From Alphaproteobacteria bacterium (GTDB lineage: Bacteria; Pseudomonadota; Alphaproteobacteria; Rhizobiales; JAKIUO01): a DNA stretch of 34,323 nucleotides. The first letter of the stretch is position 1. Every line of letters starts with the position of its first letter. The DNA is taken from positions 1 through 34,323 of the forward strand of contig JAJRQA010000119.1 of the NCBI GenBank assembly GCA_024280475.1. Reading direction: 5' to 3'. The translations under genes were made by a program, and so were the position numbers. Under the pieces are notes generated by a model. That model saw only the letters and a program-made list of their open reading frames with translations. It did no database searches and was not told where the DNA came from. Below, piece after piece: positions 18,872 through 27,287 of the stretch.

Positions 18872-19046
18872 TCTACTCTCCCCTGATCATGAAGGTTTCC
18901 CCCCAAAGACTGCCCCGAACCTAAAATGACCTTGAGCGAGGGTCTAGCAATATGACGGGTTAGTGTAAACCACGAACAAGAGATATTTGAAAACAATGCC
19001 AAATGTTTGTGCAAGAAAGCCCTGTTAAACACGCGCAATCATAATC

Positions 19047-20090
19047 CTATGATCTGCGAGCCGTTTTGGGCAGCAATTTGGAAATACCATTGGCAGCTGC
19101 CCCGGCGGCGGCATCGGCGATCGGTCCCCAGCCACCACTTAAGGAGCCTTTGGGAATTTCATTTTTCTGGGTGACAGTACCAAGACGTTTGCCGCGAGGA
19201 TCATAGACCTTCCAGTCAATGCGGATCGCTTGCTTGCCTTTTTTGGCGTTTCCGACCTGCACAACTCCGCGCACCTGATAGACACTATCAGTGCGCTTGC
19301 TGGTCAAACGAATACCCTTGGCATAGAGCTGTTTTTTGATGGCTTTGGTCAAAGAAGTTTTGCCATCTCCTGGCGCTCCGGTGACCGGCATCACCATAGC
19401 CATAATCACTCGCTTGGCATTGCCAGTGGAAGCGGTCGTTCTTGGCGCTTTTCCGGCACGGATATTAGCGGTGCGTATTCTTTTTGAAGGGCTGGTTGTG
19501 GCGGTCTTGATAACGCCGCCATTTTTCTTGACGAGCCAACCGGCCAATTGATCTGCCGTATCACTGGCAACCGCGGCGATCACCTGATCATTGACGCCCT
19601 TCCAGGGATTATTGCTTGTCCCTGTGGAGACGGTTTTTTCGCCCGAAATACGGGTCTGTTTGCGTCCGGCCTTGTTCTTGAGATCCCAGATATAGGCAAG
19701 TTTTGCGCCTTTTGCTTCTGAAGATGACACCACATAGCCGCGCATATTGTAGCCAGCCTTGCCCTTGATCACATTAATATTGCGCTTTTTAAGCTCGCTA
19801 GTGATTTTCCTCGTCAGCTTGTTGGCAACATTGGATGGTGGACCGACAATTGCCGCCATTTTAATGGCCACGGTCTTGGTTGGTCTGGACATGGCAATTT
19901 GGGGAACTTTAGCGGGTGTTGGCCGAATTGAATGGGACATCGAGGAGATAGGTGCCAACGAGGTCTTTTTCGACAACAATCCCGAATATCCACCGGAACA
20001 GGCCGCCAGAGTTGCTCCTGCAAAAGCAAACAGAACAATATTGCGCGCTGCGCGTACAACATGTCCTACTTTTCTTCTTGTGTTGATCAC
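19047..20090 (-). CDS. Lipoprotein with two related domains
   Basis: A 347-residue protein when started at GTG 20090, which has GGAG 8 nt upstream. The frame is open back to 20237, but those extra residues do not look like a signal. The N-terminus has two arginines, a hydrophobic stretch VLFAFAGATLAAC and a lipobox cysteine, so it is a lipoprotein. After a low-complexity linker come two halves with the same plan. Both begin with VGPPSNVANKLTRKI or VTGAPGDGKTSLTKAI, then a GYVV or GVVQV strand, an aromatic strand (YIWDLKNKAG, IDWKVYDPRG), and a helix ending AADQLAGWL-like or ANGISKLL. The second half keeps KGSLSGGWG. This looks like an internal duplication. Function is unknown. The position between pgeF and prs suggests a conserved envelope-linked neighbourhood. 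Confidence 0.78.
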   Translation of the reverse strand: MINTRRKVGHVVRAARNIVLFAFAGATLAACSGGYSGLLSKKTSLAPISSMSHSIRPTPAKVPQIAMSRPTKTVAIKMAAIVGPPSNVANKLTRKITSELKKRNINVIKGKAGYNMRGYVVSSSEAKGAKLAYIWDLKNKAGRKQTRISGEKTVSTGTSNNPWKGVNDQVIAAVASDTADQLAGWLVKKNGGVIKTATTSPSKRIRTANIRAGKAPRTTASTGNAKRVIMAMVMPVTGAPGDGKTSLTKAIKKQLYAKGIRLTSKRTDSVYQVRGVVQVGNAKKGKQAIRIDWKVYDPRGKRLGTVTQKNEIPKGSLSGGWGPIADAAAGAAANGISKLLPKTARRS

Positions 20091-20401
20091 AAGTCTCGCT
20101 CCCCCCGGTTCGATTATTTGCACGCTCATTTCGACGCTCATTTTCCCAGCATCCATCAAGATACCGATTCGCTTTGATAATAGCCGATAATACCCACAAG
20201 GAAAGCAGACATTGTTCGCCATGCAACTATCTCGCAAATATGGTGCCGGTTTTAGCTTTCAGGGTTCACAGAAACAGTTAACAATATGATAACTGTGGGC
20301 ATTTCATTGCCTGGACCTGCCTATCCATACGCTGTACCAGTTTGGGCCAAGCGGGCGATCGGTGCATAAGTCCACGTCCGCATGGGTTTAATCCCCCTAA
20401 T
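20091..20401. other. Gene-free stretch between pgeF and the lipoprotein gene
   Basis: About 310 bp. It probably contains the promoter and leader of the lipoprotein gene. An open frame continues through 20091-20237 in phase with the lipoprotein, so an earlier start cannot be fully excluded. I see no RNA gene, repeat or clear terminator. Confidence 0.45.
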
Positions 20402-21172
20402 TCACCCTATTACTATGGCAGAAATCTGACGTCCGTAATCGGCCTGCCCACTTGCTTGCGAGCGCCGATAACTGAAATACTGGTCTTTAAGCTGGAAAGT
20501 GCAATGGGCAATAATGCCAGTATTTTCAAGACCGGCGGCAATCAGCCGATGGCTCGCATAGGCCTGTAAATCAAAATGGACCTTGCGGGCCCCCGCAGGT
20601 TTGGCAAAAAAACGGGCGTTATCTTGATCCTCTTGTAAAATATTATCGCGAAACTCATCGCCAACTTCATAGATTTCTAGCGAGATCGCCGGGCCAACCG
20701 TTGCCGCGATATTTTGCCTGTTGGCGCCAAGCGAGCACATTTTTTCGATGGTGTCGTCGAGTACGCCGCCAAACGCGCCGCGCCATCCCGCATGCGCAGC
20801 GCCAATAATTTTCGCCTCTGGATCACAAAACAAAACAGGGGCGCAATCAGCCGTCATGACGCCAATTGCCAATCCTGTGGTTTTGGTGACCAACGCATCG
20901 AGGCGAGGTCGCTCAACATCTTGCAGCCACGGATGATCAACAATCATCGCTTCACCGCTGTGCACCTGATAGGGAGAAACAAGATGATCGGCATTGACGC
21001 CCAGATCGTTCGCGACAATCTGGCGGTTGCTCAACACATGATCGGGATGATCCTTTGATCCCTGCCCACAATTAAGCGTCTTGTAGATACCTTTGGAGAC
21101 GCCGCCACGCGCCCCAAAAAAACCATGAGAGATACCCTCATGACCGCTTAGATTATCGGCAAGAATTTTCAT
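20402..21172 (-). CDS. pgeF: PgeF/YfiH-type multicopper-like protein (laccase-domain family)
   Basis: A 256-residue protein of the YfiH/DUF152 family. Members act as purine nucleoside phosphorylase or adenosine deaminase in some studies, and in E. coli as a peptidoglycan-editing factor that removes UDP-MurNAc-L-Ser. The three metal-binding sites are intact: QVHSG, TADCAPVLF and AAHAGWRGAFGG. The C-terminal FSYRRSQASGQADYGRQ fits the family. It starts 15 bp after the methyltransferase stop and is very likely in one operon with it and lgt. The exact reaction here is inferred from the family. Confidence 0.92.
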   Translation of the reverse strand: MKILADNLSGHEGISHGFFGARGGVSKGIYKTLNCGQGSKDHPDHVLSNRQIVANDLGVNADHLVSPYQVHSGEAMIVDHPWLQDVERPRLDALVTKTTGLAIGVMTADCAPVLFCDPEAKIIGAAHAGWRGAFGGVLDDTIEKMCSLGANRQNIAATVGPAISLEIYEVGDEFRDNILQEDQDNARFFAKPAGARKVHFDLQAYASHRLIAAGLENTGIIAHCTFQLKDQYFSYRRSQASGQADYGRQISAIVIG

Positions 21173-21187
21173 TGCGTGCTCCCATTT

Positions 21188-22438
21188 CTAACCATTGCCA
21201 CTTAAGGGTGGCTCAAACCCTGGCCCCTTGACTTGCCCGGCGCCATACAACCCCACGACCTTAAACAAAGATCCCATCTGATCTGGTTCGATCAGGCGCT
21301 GTAAACCTGTCATGAACTGTTGCGCATCAATCATGTTTTCTTGCGCCTGCATCAATTGCGCGGCGCGCTCCCGTGCCCCAAGCGCAATTAAAAAATCGCG
21401 CTGCGTCACCGGTCCGGCAACCTTGAGGTCGAGCCCTATAATGGTTTGCACAAGGGATGAAAAATCGACATGAGCTGTTAAATCCGCAAACCCTTGATCA
21501 CGCAAGGGGTCAGCGAATTGATGATTTTTAATCGCCTGAAAACTGTCACCAAAGGCGCGTATGTTATAGCCATAATCAATCAGCAAGCCATTGAAAGGAT
21601 GGGCGCTGGCTCGTTTGGCGATCTGTTTGAGCAGTCTTTTGGTGGCGGGGCGGGTTTCAAGAAGATCTCCATCAACTGGCGCGTTTGGCATGAGCGAGAG
21701 ACCATCTGGATCATTGCCGGGTTGATCGGCCAGCATATAAGTAAACGCCCCCGTTTCATCCAAACCTACCAGACGCTCATACCAGGCGCCATGCTTGAAC
21801 TGATATTGCCGGATAGGAAGCGCGTCCAAAAACTCATTGGCAAGCAAAAAACTCGGACCGGGGGGGATATCGGACAGCTCGTCATGCCAGAAAAGTTGCG
21901 GTAGCTGACGCCCGTGCTCCTTGGCCTGCGCCTTGATGAGCTGCTCTTGCTGGGCGCGCAAAGCCTTACTGGTCTCGACAAAATGCACCTCAATGGATTG
22001 CAAAAATTTTGGCACTAGCGAGGCGGCGCGCAAGGCGTCCGACATCAGCGCTCCCCTGCCCGGTCCCAGCTCAATCAGCTTGCATTTGCCCGGCTGCCCA
22101 AGTTCTTCCCAGACATGCACGCACCACAAACCCAGCAGTTCTCCGAAAATCTGGCATACATCTGGAGCGGTGATGAAGTCGCCTTTCGTGCCAAACGGCT
22201 GGTGCGTAATATAATAGCCAAATTCAGGATCGCCGAGACAGGTCGCCATATAGTCGTGCAGGGTCAACGGCCCCGTTTGCTCAATGCGTGCTTTGAGTTT
22301 AATGGCCACAGGGGTATCAGCCCCCTGCTTTGTGGCTTGGCGCGCACTCACACCCTCAAAAATCTTGCCAAGCAACTGCTCAACGCTATCGTCACCATCA
22401 TCGGTGAGATCATTGCCTTTTTTACGCTTGCCACTCAT
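21188..22438 (-). CDS. SAM-dependent methyltransferase, MidA/NDUFAF7 family (DUF185)
   Basis: A 416-residue protein related to NDUFAF7/MidA, the mitochondrial methyltransferase that modifies an arginine of complex I. Signature stretches are GPLTLHDYMATCLGDPEFGY, the glycine-rich SAM loop LIELGPGRGALMSDALRA, NEFLDALPIRQYQF and LIDYGYN. A charged N-terminal extension of about 45 residues precedes the domain. The ATG overlaps the lgt stop by four bases (22435-22438), so translation is coupled to lgt. A role in respiratory complex assembly is a family-based inference. Confidence 0.9.
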   Translation of the reverse strand: MSGKRKKGNDLTDDGDDSVEQLLGKIFEGVSARQATKQGADTPVAIKLKARIEQTGPLTLHDYMATCLGDPEFGYYITHQPFGTKGDFITAPDVCQIFGELLGLWCVHVWEELGQPGKCKLIELGPGRGALMSDALRAASLVPKFLQSIEVHFVETSKALRAQQEQLIKAQAKEHGRQLPQLFWHDELSDIPPGPSFLLANEFLDALPIRQYQFKHGAWYERLVGLDETGAFTYMLADQPGNDPDGLSLMPNAPVDGDLLETRPATKRLLKQIAKRASAHPFNGLLIDYGYNIRAFGDSFQAIKNHQFADPLRDQGFADLTAHVDFSSLVQTIIGLDLKVAGPVTQRDFLIALGARERAAQLMQAQENMIDAQQFMTGLQRLIEPDQMGSLFKVVGLYGAGQVKGPGFEPPLSGNG

Positions 22439-23283
22439 ATCGTCTTTGTTGGTTTTTTTGAACTGTCAGCGCCTAGACGCCGCGCCCGAAAAATAAGATA
22501 GGCCCCCAGCACAACCATCGGAGCAGAATAGATCATGCCCGGCGTAAACGGTCCAATCATCAGCCCGACACCCTCATCAAACTGGCGGAAGTTCTCCACA
22601 AAAATACGCGCCAGCCCATAGCCAAGAATGACCGTGCCAAGCACCAGTCCCGGCTTTGAAAAAGCCAGACGCTTGTGGGTCAAGAAGCGCGCCACCAGAA
22701 ACAACAGCGCCCCTTCGAGAGCCGCTTCATATAGTTGACTTGGATGGCGGGGGACGCCGCCCGCTTCTGGATTGGGAAACACCATCGCCCAAGGAACATC
22801 TGAAACCCGTCCCCATAATTCGCCATTGACGAAATTGGCGATACGCCCGAACAAGAACCCCAGCGGCGCGGTTGCTGCCGCCACATCCATTACCGACAAG
22901 ACTGGCAGATCATGACGTTTTGAATAGAACCAGATGGCCAGTAGCGAGCCCAGCATGCCGCCATGAAACGACATGCCGCCATTCCAGGTGGCCATGATTT
23001 GAGATGGATTGTTGAAGAAGTAAACCGGATTGTAAAACAACACATATCCAAGACGCCCGCCTACCACGACACCAAGTGTGATCCACAACAACAGATCGTC
23101 AAATTGTTCTGGCTTGATCGGCGACTTGCCACCCCAAAGACGCTGATTGCCACTCAAATACCGCGTATAGGCCCAGCCCAGCAACAGGCTGACCATATAG
23201 GCAAGCCCATACCATTTCACGGAAATAGGCCCAAGATTGAGCGCCACAGGATCAATCACAGGTAAGATAATTGCAAAGCTCAT
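22435..23283 (-). CDS. lgt: Prolipoprotein diacylglyceryl transferase
   Basis: A 282-residue inner-membrane enzyme that transfers diacylglycerol from phosphatidylglycerol to the lipobox cysteine of prolipoproteins. Signatures are SFHGGMLG (around residues 105-112) with the essential histidine, and GRIANFVNGELWGR (146-159), the Lgt family signature. Further marks are RHPSQLYEA and ARIFVENFRQFD. I start it at ATG 23283 (MSFAIILPVI); the frame is open to 23349, but those 22 residues are polar and unlike the family. GGGA lies 8 nt upstream. It heads the operon with the methyltransferase and pgeF, and the lipoprotein gene nearby is a likely client. Confidence 0.96.
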   Translation of the reverse strand: MSFAIILPVIDPVALNLGPISVKWYGLAYMVSLLLGWAYTRYLSGNQRLWGGKSPIKPEQFDDLLLWITLGVVVGGRLGYVLFYNPVYFFNNPSQIMATWNGGMSFHGGMLGSLLAIWFYSKRHDLPVLSVMDVAAATAPLGFLFGRIANFVNGELWGRVSDVPWAMVFPNPEAGGVPRHPSQLYEAALEGALLFLVARFLTHKRLAFSKPGLVLGTVILGYGLARIFVENFRQFDEGVGLMIGPFTPGMIYSAPMVVLGAYLIFRARRLGADSSKKPTKTI

Positions 23284-23454
23284 AGCGGGTTTCCCATCAC
23301 AGTTCTGGTTTCGCGACTTCAGCTCAGCTTTTGTCGAAACCCCATGCAAGTGTCAAGTCAACTCCCGCGATCTCACAAACAAGTGCTCTTGTGCAAAATC
23401 GGCGAGAGCCTTAAACTACAACAAAAATGACGTGTAAAAGGAAAAAAGCTCATC

Positions 23455-24414
23455 ATGAATTCTCGAATAATAGCCATCCTGGCATCCCTGATATTGTGGC
23501 CTTCAATTGCCAGTGCCTGGACGTTGCCAGACGGAACCAAGGTGGCCTTTGAAGCGGTTTCAAAAAATGTCTATGTTATGCATGGTCCCAAAGGTGAGCC
23601 AAGCCCTGAAAATTTGGGTTTCATGAATAATCCCGGGTTCATTTTGTCATCTAATGGCGTCATCGTTATTGACCCGGGCAGCACCAAACAGGTTGGCGAA
23701 CATGTGCTGGCAGAAATCAAGAAAATCACCGACAAGCCGGTACTGGCTATTTTCAACACCCATATTCATGGCGATCACTGGCTCGGCAATCAGGCGTTCA
23801 AAAAGGCATTTCCCGACGTTAAAATTTATGGCCACCCTAAAATGATCGAAAAAGCCAATGGCGATGAAGGCCTGACCTGGGTCGACATCATGGATCGGTT
23901 GACCAAGGGGGTGAGCAAAGGCACCAAGGTAGTTGCCCCCGATCAAACAATCAAAAATGGCGCCTCGGTCACCATTGATGGCCAGACCTTTCGCGCTCAT
24001 CATCTGTCATCTGCTCACACCGACACCGATATCATGGTGGAGCATGTGGAAAGCAAAACCATGTTCCTTGGCGATAATGGTTTTAACAAACGCATGGGAC
24101 GCTTTGAAGAAAGCGGCGATATGCACGGCAATATCAAAGCCCTGGAATATGTGCGTGATCTAAAAATGACCACCTATGTGCCCGGCCACGGCAAAAGTGG
24201 CGCGGCTGATTTAGCTGTGACACCGTTTTTGACCTATCTGGTAAAACTGCGTGACGGCGTTACCAAGGGCTATCGCGCCGAAAAAGAAGGTCATGAGATC
24301 AAAAAAGACATTGAAGCTCAATTTGCCGAGTTCAAAGAATGGAGCGGCTTTGACAGTAATTTTGGCAAGCATGTCAACAAGATGTATCTTGAAGTCGAAG
24401 CACTCGAATTCTAG
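23455..24414 (+). CDS. Exported metallo-beta-lactamase-fold hydrolase
   Basis: A 319-residue protein with a signal peptide (cut probably after SIASA) and a metallo-beta-lactamase fold. Metal ligands are HIHGDH (103-108), HLSSAHTDTD and VPGHGKSG near residue 245, with the Asp of FLGDNGF. The catalytic set is therefore complete. Periplasmic members of this group are often annotated as quinoprotein relay or SoxH-like proteins; the substrate cannot be told from sequence. The C-terminal third is helical and charged. It is divergent from lgt and precedes the ubiK-like gene by 39 bp, so the two may share a transcript. Confidence 0.87.
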   Translation: MNSRIIAILASLILWPSIASAWTLPDGTKVAFEAVSKNVYVMHGPKGEPSPENLGFMNNPGFILSSNGVIVIDPGSTKQVGEHVLAEIKKITDKPVLAIFNTHIHGDHWLGNQAFKKAFPDVKIYGHPKMIEKANGDEGLTWVDIMDRLTKGVSKGTKVVAPDQTIKNGASVTIDGQTFRAHHLSSAHTDTDIMVEHVESKTMFLGDNGFNKRMGRFEESGDMHGNIKALEYVRDLKMTTYVPGHGKSGAADLAVTPFLTYLVKLRDGVTKGYRAEKEGHEIKKDIEAQFAEFKEWSGFDSNFGKHVNKMYLEVEALEF

Positions 24415-24453
24415 AACCATTGCCAACCTCAAAACAACGACAAGGAGGCAAGC

Positions 24454-24711
24454 ATGCCCCAGACAACCGGCAAAGTTTTTGATGAAATCGCCAAGCTGAT
24501 GACCGATGCCGCCGGCGCCATGCAAGGTGCACGCGGCGAAATCGACAATGCCATGCGTTCAAAAGCTGAAAAAGTGCTGCGCGATCTCGACATTGTGCAA
24601 CGCGAAGAATTCGACGCGGTAAAGGCCATGGCCACCAAGGCCCGCGAAGAAAATGATGAATTGCGCGCGGAAATAAAAATACTCCGTAAGCAAATCAAAG
24701 CATTAAAATAG
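24454..24711 (+). CDS. ubiK: UbiK-like accessory factor (BMFP family)
   Basis: An 85-residue protein of the BMFP/UbiK family. In E. coli UbiK supports ubiquinone synthesis by interacting with UbiJ; an orthologue in Brucella is the membrane-fusogenic BMFP. The N-terminal amphipathic part (KVFDEIAKLMTDAAGAMQGA) and the C-terminal coiled coil (REENDELRAEIKILRKQ) match the family, as does VQREEFDAVKAMA. AAGGAGG lies 7 nt upstream of the ATG, a strong ribosome site. Confidence 0.88.
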   Translation: MPQTTGKVFDEIAKLMTDAAGAMQGARGEIDNAMRSKAEKVLRDLDIVQREEFDAVKAMATKAREENDELRAEIKILRKQIKALK

Positions 24712-25064
24712 AGCAATTCCCTTAACGCCGATCCGGCCACTTCGCTGTGTATAATCTCACGGGTTTTCGTCGACCTGTGGGAAACTGTGTGCCTTGCAAG
24801 TCACCATTGACTTAATTGGTGGACAACTTGCAAACGGGTCTTGCAACAAAGTGTACGAACCAGATACCGCTTAGAAATAGTTGTGGCCTCGCATAGTATC
24901 TTTAAGAAAACCATCAATAAAAAATCGATCAGGTTCGGCATCCCCGCCAGCGACCAGACCTTTTTTATTGAAACAGATATTTGTGGGGGTCGAACTCGCG
25001 ATATGTACTCATGTCGTGTGGCCAGAACTCTGATTCCCACTTGACCAGCGGAGCAGAACAGACC
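24712..25064. other. Gene-free stretch upstream of the YbjN gene
   Basis: About 350 bp without a gene. An imperfect palindrome (CACCATTG / AATTGGTG) lies near 24803-24822. The part near 24980-25040 has a tRNA-like acceptor pair (GTGGG / CCCAC) and GTTCGA on the minus strand, but the arms do not fold as a tRNA. It presumably holds the YbjN promoter. Confidence 0.4.
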
Positions 25065-25562
25065 ATGGCGACAGCAGCACCTATTTTTGACCGGATCAGC
25101 CATCCGATTGACCTCATAGAATCCCTCGCACTTCAACATAGCTGGCCTTATGAGCGCACATGTGATGATGAGTTGACCCTGGTTGTCGATGGCACCTGGT
25201 GCGATTATCAAGTATCGATCAACTGGCGTGAAGATATTGAGAGCCTGCATCTGGCCAGTGCCTTTGATCTCAAAGTGCCAGAAGGCCGCGCCAACGAAAT
25301 CTATCGGCTGATTGCCAAAATCAATGAACAATTATGGGTCGGCCATTTTGATCTTTGGTCGGATGATGGGCTGCTTATGTATCGCCATGCCCTGCTGCTG
25401 AATGGTACCGAGGCCAATACCGAACAATGTCAGGCTTTGATGTCTGCTGCGCTTGAAAGTTGCGAATTTTACTATCAGGCATTCCAGTTTGTCATCTGGG
25501 CTGGTAAGAACGCTTCAGATGCCCTGGCGACAACCATGTTTGAAACCAAGGGGCAGGCGTAG
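25065..25562 (+). CDS. YbjN-domain protein
   Basis: A 165-residue protein with the YbjN fold, seen in alphaproteobacteria just before proC. Recognisable stretches are HPIDLIESLALQHSWPYERT, GTWCDYQVSINWRED, LHLASAFDLKVP, LIAKINEQLWVGHFDLW and MYRHALLLNG. Relatives are thought to act as type-III-chaperone-like or regulatory proteins, without a settled role. The ATG at 25065 is preferred; the open frame begins at 24981, but the first 28 residues have a composition unlike the family. GGAG lies 11 nt upstream, a rather long spacing. Confidence 0.87.
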   Translation: MATAAPIFDRISHPIDLIESLALQHSWPYERTCDDELTLVVDGTWCDYQVSINWREDIESLHLASAFDLKVPEGRANEIYRLIAKINEQLWVGHFDLWSDDGLLMYRHALLLNGTEANTEQCQALMSAALESCEFYYQAFQFVIWAGKNASDALATTMFETKGQA

Positions 25563-25638
25563 ATCAGCTCGCACAGGCTAAAAGTCATAAACCAATATTT
25601 TTCTGAATTTTATCGCCTTTATGTTATATCTCCCTCGT

Positions 25639-25763
25639 GTCATCCTCGCGAAGGCGGGGAACCATAACCCCTGACGTCGAAAAATGCGAAAGGGGCTTGA
25701 GGTTGGCTCTTCGAAATTTACAATAACACTGTGAGTATGGGTCCCCGCCTTCGCGAGGATGAC
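25639..25763. repeat. 125-bp inverted-repeat element, copy 1
   Basis: Perfect 22-bp terminal inverted repeats (25639-25660 and 25742-25763; outer end GTCATCCTCGCGAAGG) enclose 81 bp. It has the same length, the same ends and related interior as the copy after proC, in the same orientation. It ends 24 bp before the proC start. The ends belong to a common intergenic repeat type in proteobacteria that contains CCTTCGCGNGGATGAC. No protein is encoded. Confidence 0.9.
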
Positions 25764-25787
25764 GGTCTCGGTTAAGAAAGCGTATAT

Positions 25788-26612
25788 ATGACAATCGATA
25801 TTGGTGGCCCCTTATTGCTGGTCGGGGCCGGTAAAATGGGCAGTGCAATGGCTGCGGGCTGGTTAGAACAAGGGCTTGCCCCGCAAGACCTGGTCATCCA
25901 GGACCCCGCTCCTTGCGAGGACGCCCAAAAACTAATTTCCGAACATGAGCTGGTGAGCGGCGAAAATCCAGCGCTGCCCTCTCCCCCCGCCATCATTGTG
26001 CTGGCCATAAAACCGCAAATGATGGCGCGAATCCTGCCCACCCTTGCCGAAAAAGCCAATGAGCAAACCCTGTTCTTGTCAATCGCAGCGGGGCAAAACC
26101 TCAAAACACTGGCCAGCCATTTAGGCGACAAGCAACCCATTGTGCGCGCTATGCCAAATACACCAGCCTCCATTGGACGCGGCATGTCGGTTGCCTGCGC
26201 CAACGAAACCGCTACAGGCGTGCAGGTCGAGCACTGCATCACCCTGCTGTCAGCGGTCGGTGAAATCGCCTGGATCGATGATGAAGCCCTAATGGATGCG
26301 GTCACCGCAGTCTCAGGCTCAGGGCCCGCTTACCTGTTCGCTCTCACCGAGTGCATGGCGCTGGCTGGTATCAATCAAGGGCTCGATGCTAAACTCGCCT
26401 GGCAACTTGCTAAAACAACCATGCAAGGCGCCGGTGCCCTTATGCGCCACTCGCCTGACAACCCCGTCATCCTGCGCAAAAACGTCACCTCCCCCGGTGG
26501 CACGACGCAGGCCGCCCTTGAAGTCCTGATGGGCAAAAAAGGTCTGCCCAAACTGATGGATAAAACGATACGAGCGGCGACGCAGCGCTCAAAGGAATTA
26601 TCGGGGGAATAA
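25788..26612 (+). CDS. proC: Pyrroline-5-carboxylate reductase
   Basis: A 274-residue enzyme for the last step of proline synthesis, NAD(P)H-dependent. The nucleotide-binding loop is LLVGAGKMGSAMAAGWL, followed by VLAIKPQMM and VRAMPNTPASIGRGMS. The C-terminal signature includes AVSGSGPAYLFALTE and NVTSPGGTTQAALEVL. The length is typical. The ribosome site is weak (AAGAAAG about 7 nt before the ATG). The gene is bracketed by two copies of the 125-bp inverted-repeat element, and a 26-nt hairpin repeat begins 6 bp after its stop. Confidence 0.97.
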   Translation: MTIDIGGPLLLVGAGKMGSAMAAGWLEQGLAPQDLVIQDPAPCEDAQKLISEHELVSGENPALPSPPAIIVLAIKPQMMARILPTLAEKANEQTLFLSIAAGQNLKTLASHLGDKQPIVRAMPNTPASIGRGMSVACANETATGVQVEHCITLLSAVGEIAWIDDEALMDAVTAVSGSGPAYLFALTECMALAGINQGLDAKLAWQLAKTTMQGAGALMRHSPDNPVILRKNVTSPGGTTQAALEVLMGKKGLPKLMDKTIRAATQRSKELSGE

Positions 26613-26618
26613 TGCGCC

Positions 26619-26644
26619 GTCCTCAAATAGCGAAGCGGTAGGAC
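26619..26644. repeat. 26-nt hairpin repeat, copy 1 (stem GTCCT/AGGAC)
   Basis: A 5-bp stem, GTCCT with AGGAC, encloses the 16-nt loop CAAATAGCGAAGCGGT. The identical loop recurs at 27232-27247 with a different but still paired stem. It begins 6 bp after the proC stop. Confidence 0.75.
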
Positions 26645-26741
26645 AACTAAAATGCGCTCGCCGCGCGGCGTCTTCATAGACAGTGTTGGGGACTAGCCCC
26701 CAAACCCCAGGAACATTTGGGTATATAACGTTTTTATCCGT

Positions 26742-26866
26742 GTCATCCCTGCGAAGGCGGGGATCCATACTCCCTGATTTGACAATTTGCAAAGGGATTT
26801 TTCTGACGGATTTATATACTAAATGACAGGACCGGGGTTATGGATCCCCGCCTTCGCGGGGATGAC
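26742..26866. repeat. 125-bp inverted-repeat element, copy 2
   Basis: Terminal inverted repeats of 28 bp (26742-26769 and 26839-26866) differ at one position that still pairs as a G-U wobble in RNA. It has the same 125-bp length as copy 1 and a related interior (CATA..CCCTGA...TGC.AA.GGG). It lies 130 bp downstream of proC. Confidence 0.9.
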
Positions 26867-26987
26867 AGGCAATTGTAACCGCGAAACAATCGCTAAGCAT
26901 TCCACTTATCTAAAAAACAGGTGAATTAATATATACATAATTAGCCCCTCCCCTCACCATGTCCGCGCAAGCAACGTGCACCCCCGT

Positions 26988-27145
26988 CGTCATACCCGGA
27001 CAAGCGAAGCCCCCACCTTCGTCATACCCGGACAAGCGAAGCGCAGATCCGGGTATCCAATGGGAAGGTGAGAGAATAGTTCATATTGACCGTATAGATG
27101 CGAGATCACAATGGATCGCCGGGTCAAGCCCGGCCATGACGAAGG
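26988..27145. repeat. Third intergenic repeat type with duplicated left end
   Basis: A 130-bp unit (27016-27145) has perfect 10-bp ends CCTTCGTCAT / ATGACGAAGG, and its arms extend imperfectly through CCCGG-rich sequence. The first 23 bp of the unit core (from CGTCATACCCGGACAAGCG) occur twice, at 26988-27010 and 27020-27042, offset by 32 bp, as if one copy started inside another. Sequences of this type are common between genes in alphaproteobacteria. Confidence 0.8.
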
Positions 27146-27226
27146 AGGAGTGGTCAGTACACTCCCTCCCGAACAACTCCCCAAATGGGGATGAAAGGGG
27201 CTCGCCCTTTTCTGCCCGCCGCACTC

Positions 27227-27252
27227 GTGCTCAAATAGCGAAGCGGTAGCAC
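27227..27252. repeat. 26-nt hairpin repeat, copy 2 (stem GTGCT/AGCAC)
   Basis: The 16-nt loop is the same as in the copy after proC, but here the stem is GTGCT with AGCAC. Position 3 of the stem and its partner have both changed, keeping the pair. Confidence 0.75.
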
Positions 27253-27287
27253 ATCAAGAATGGCGATTATTCTTTCTTCCCCCCCCC

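Noticed and set aside
24975-25042. tRNA-like sequence upstream of the YbjN gene
   Set aside because: A 5-bp acceptor-like pair and GTTCGA are present on the minus strand, but the T and anticodon arms do not pair properly.
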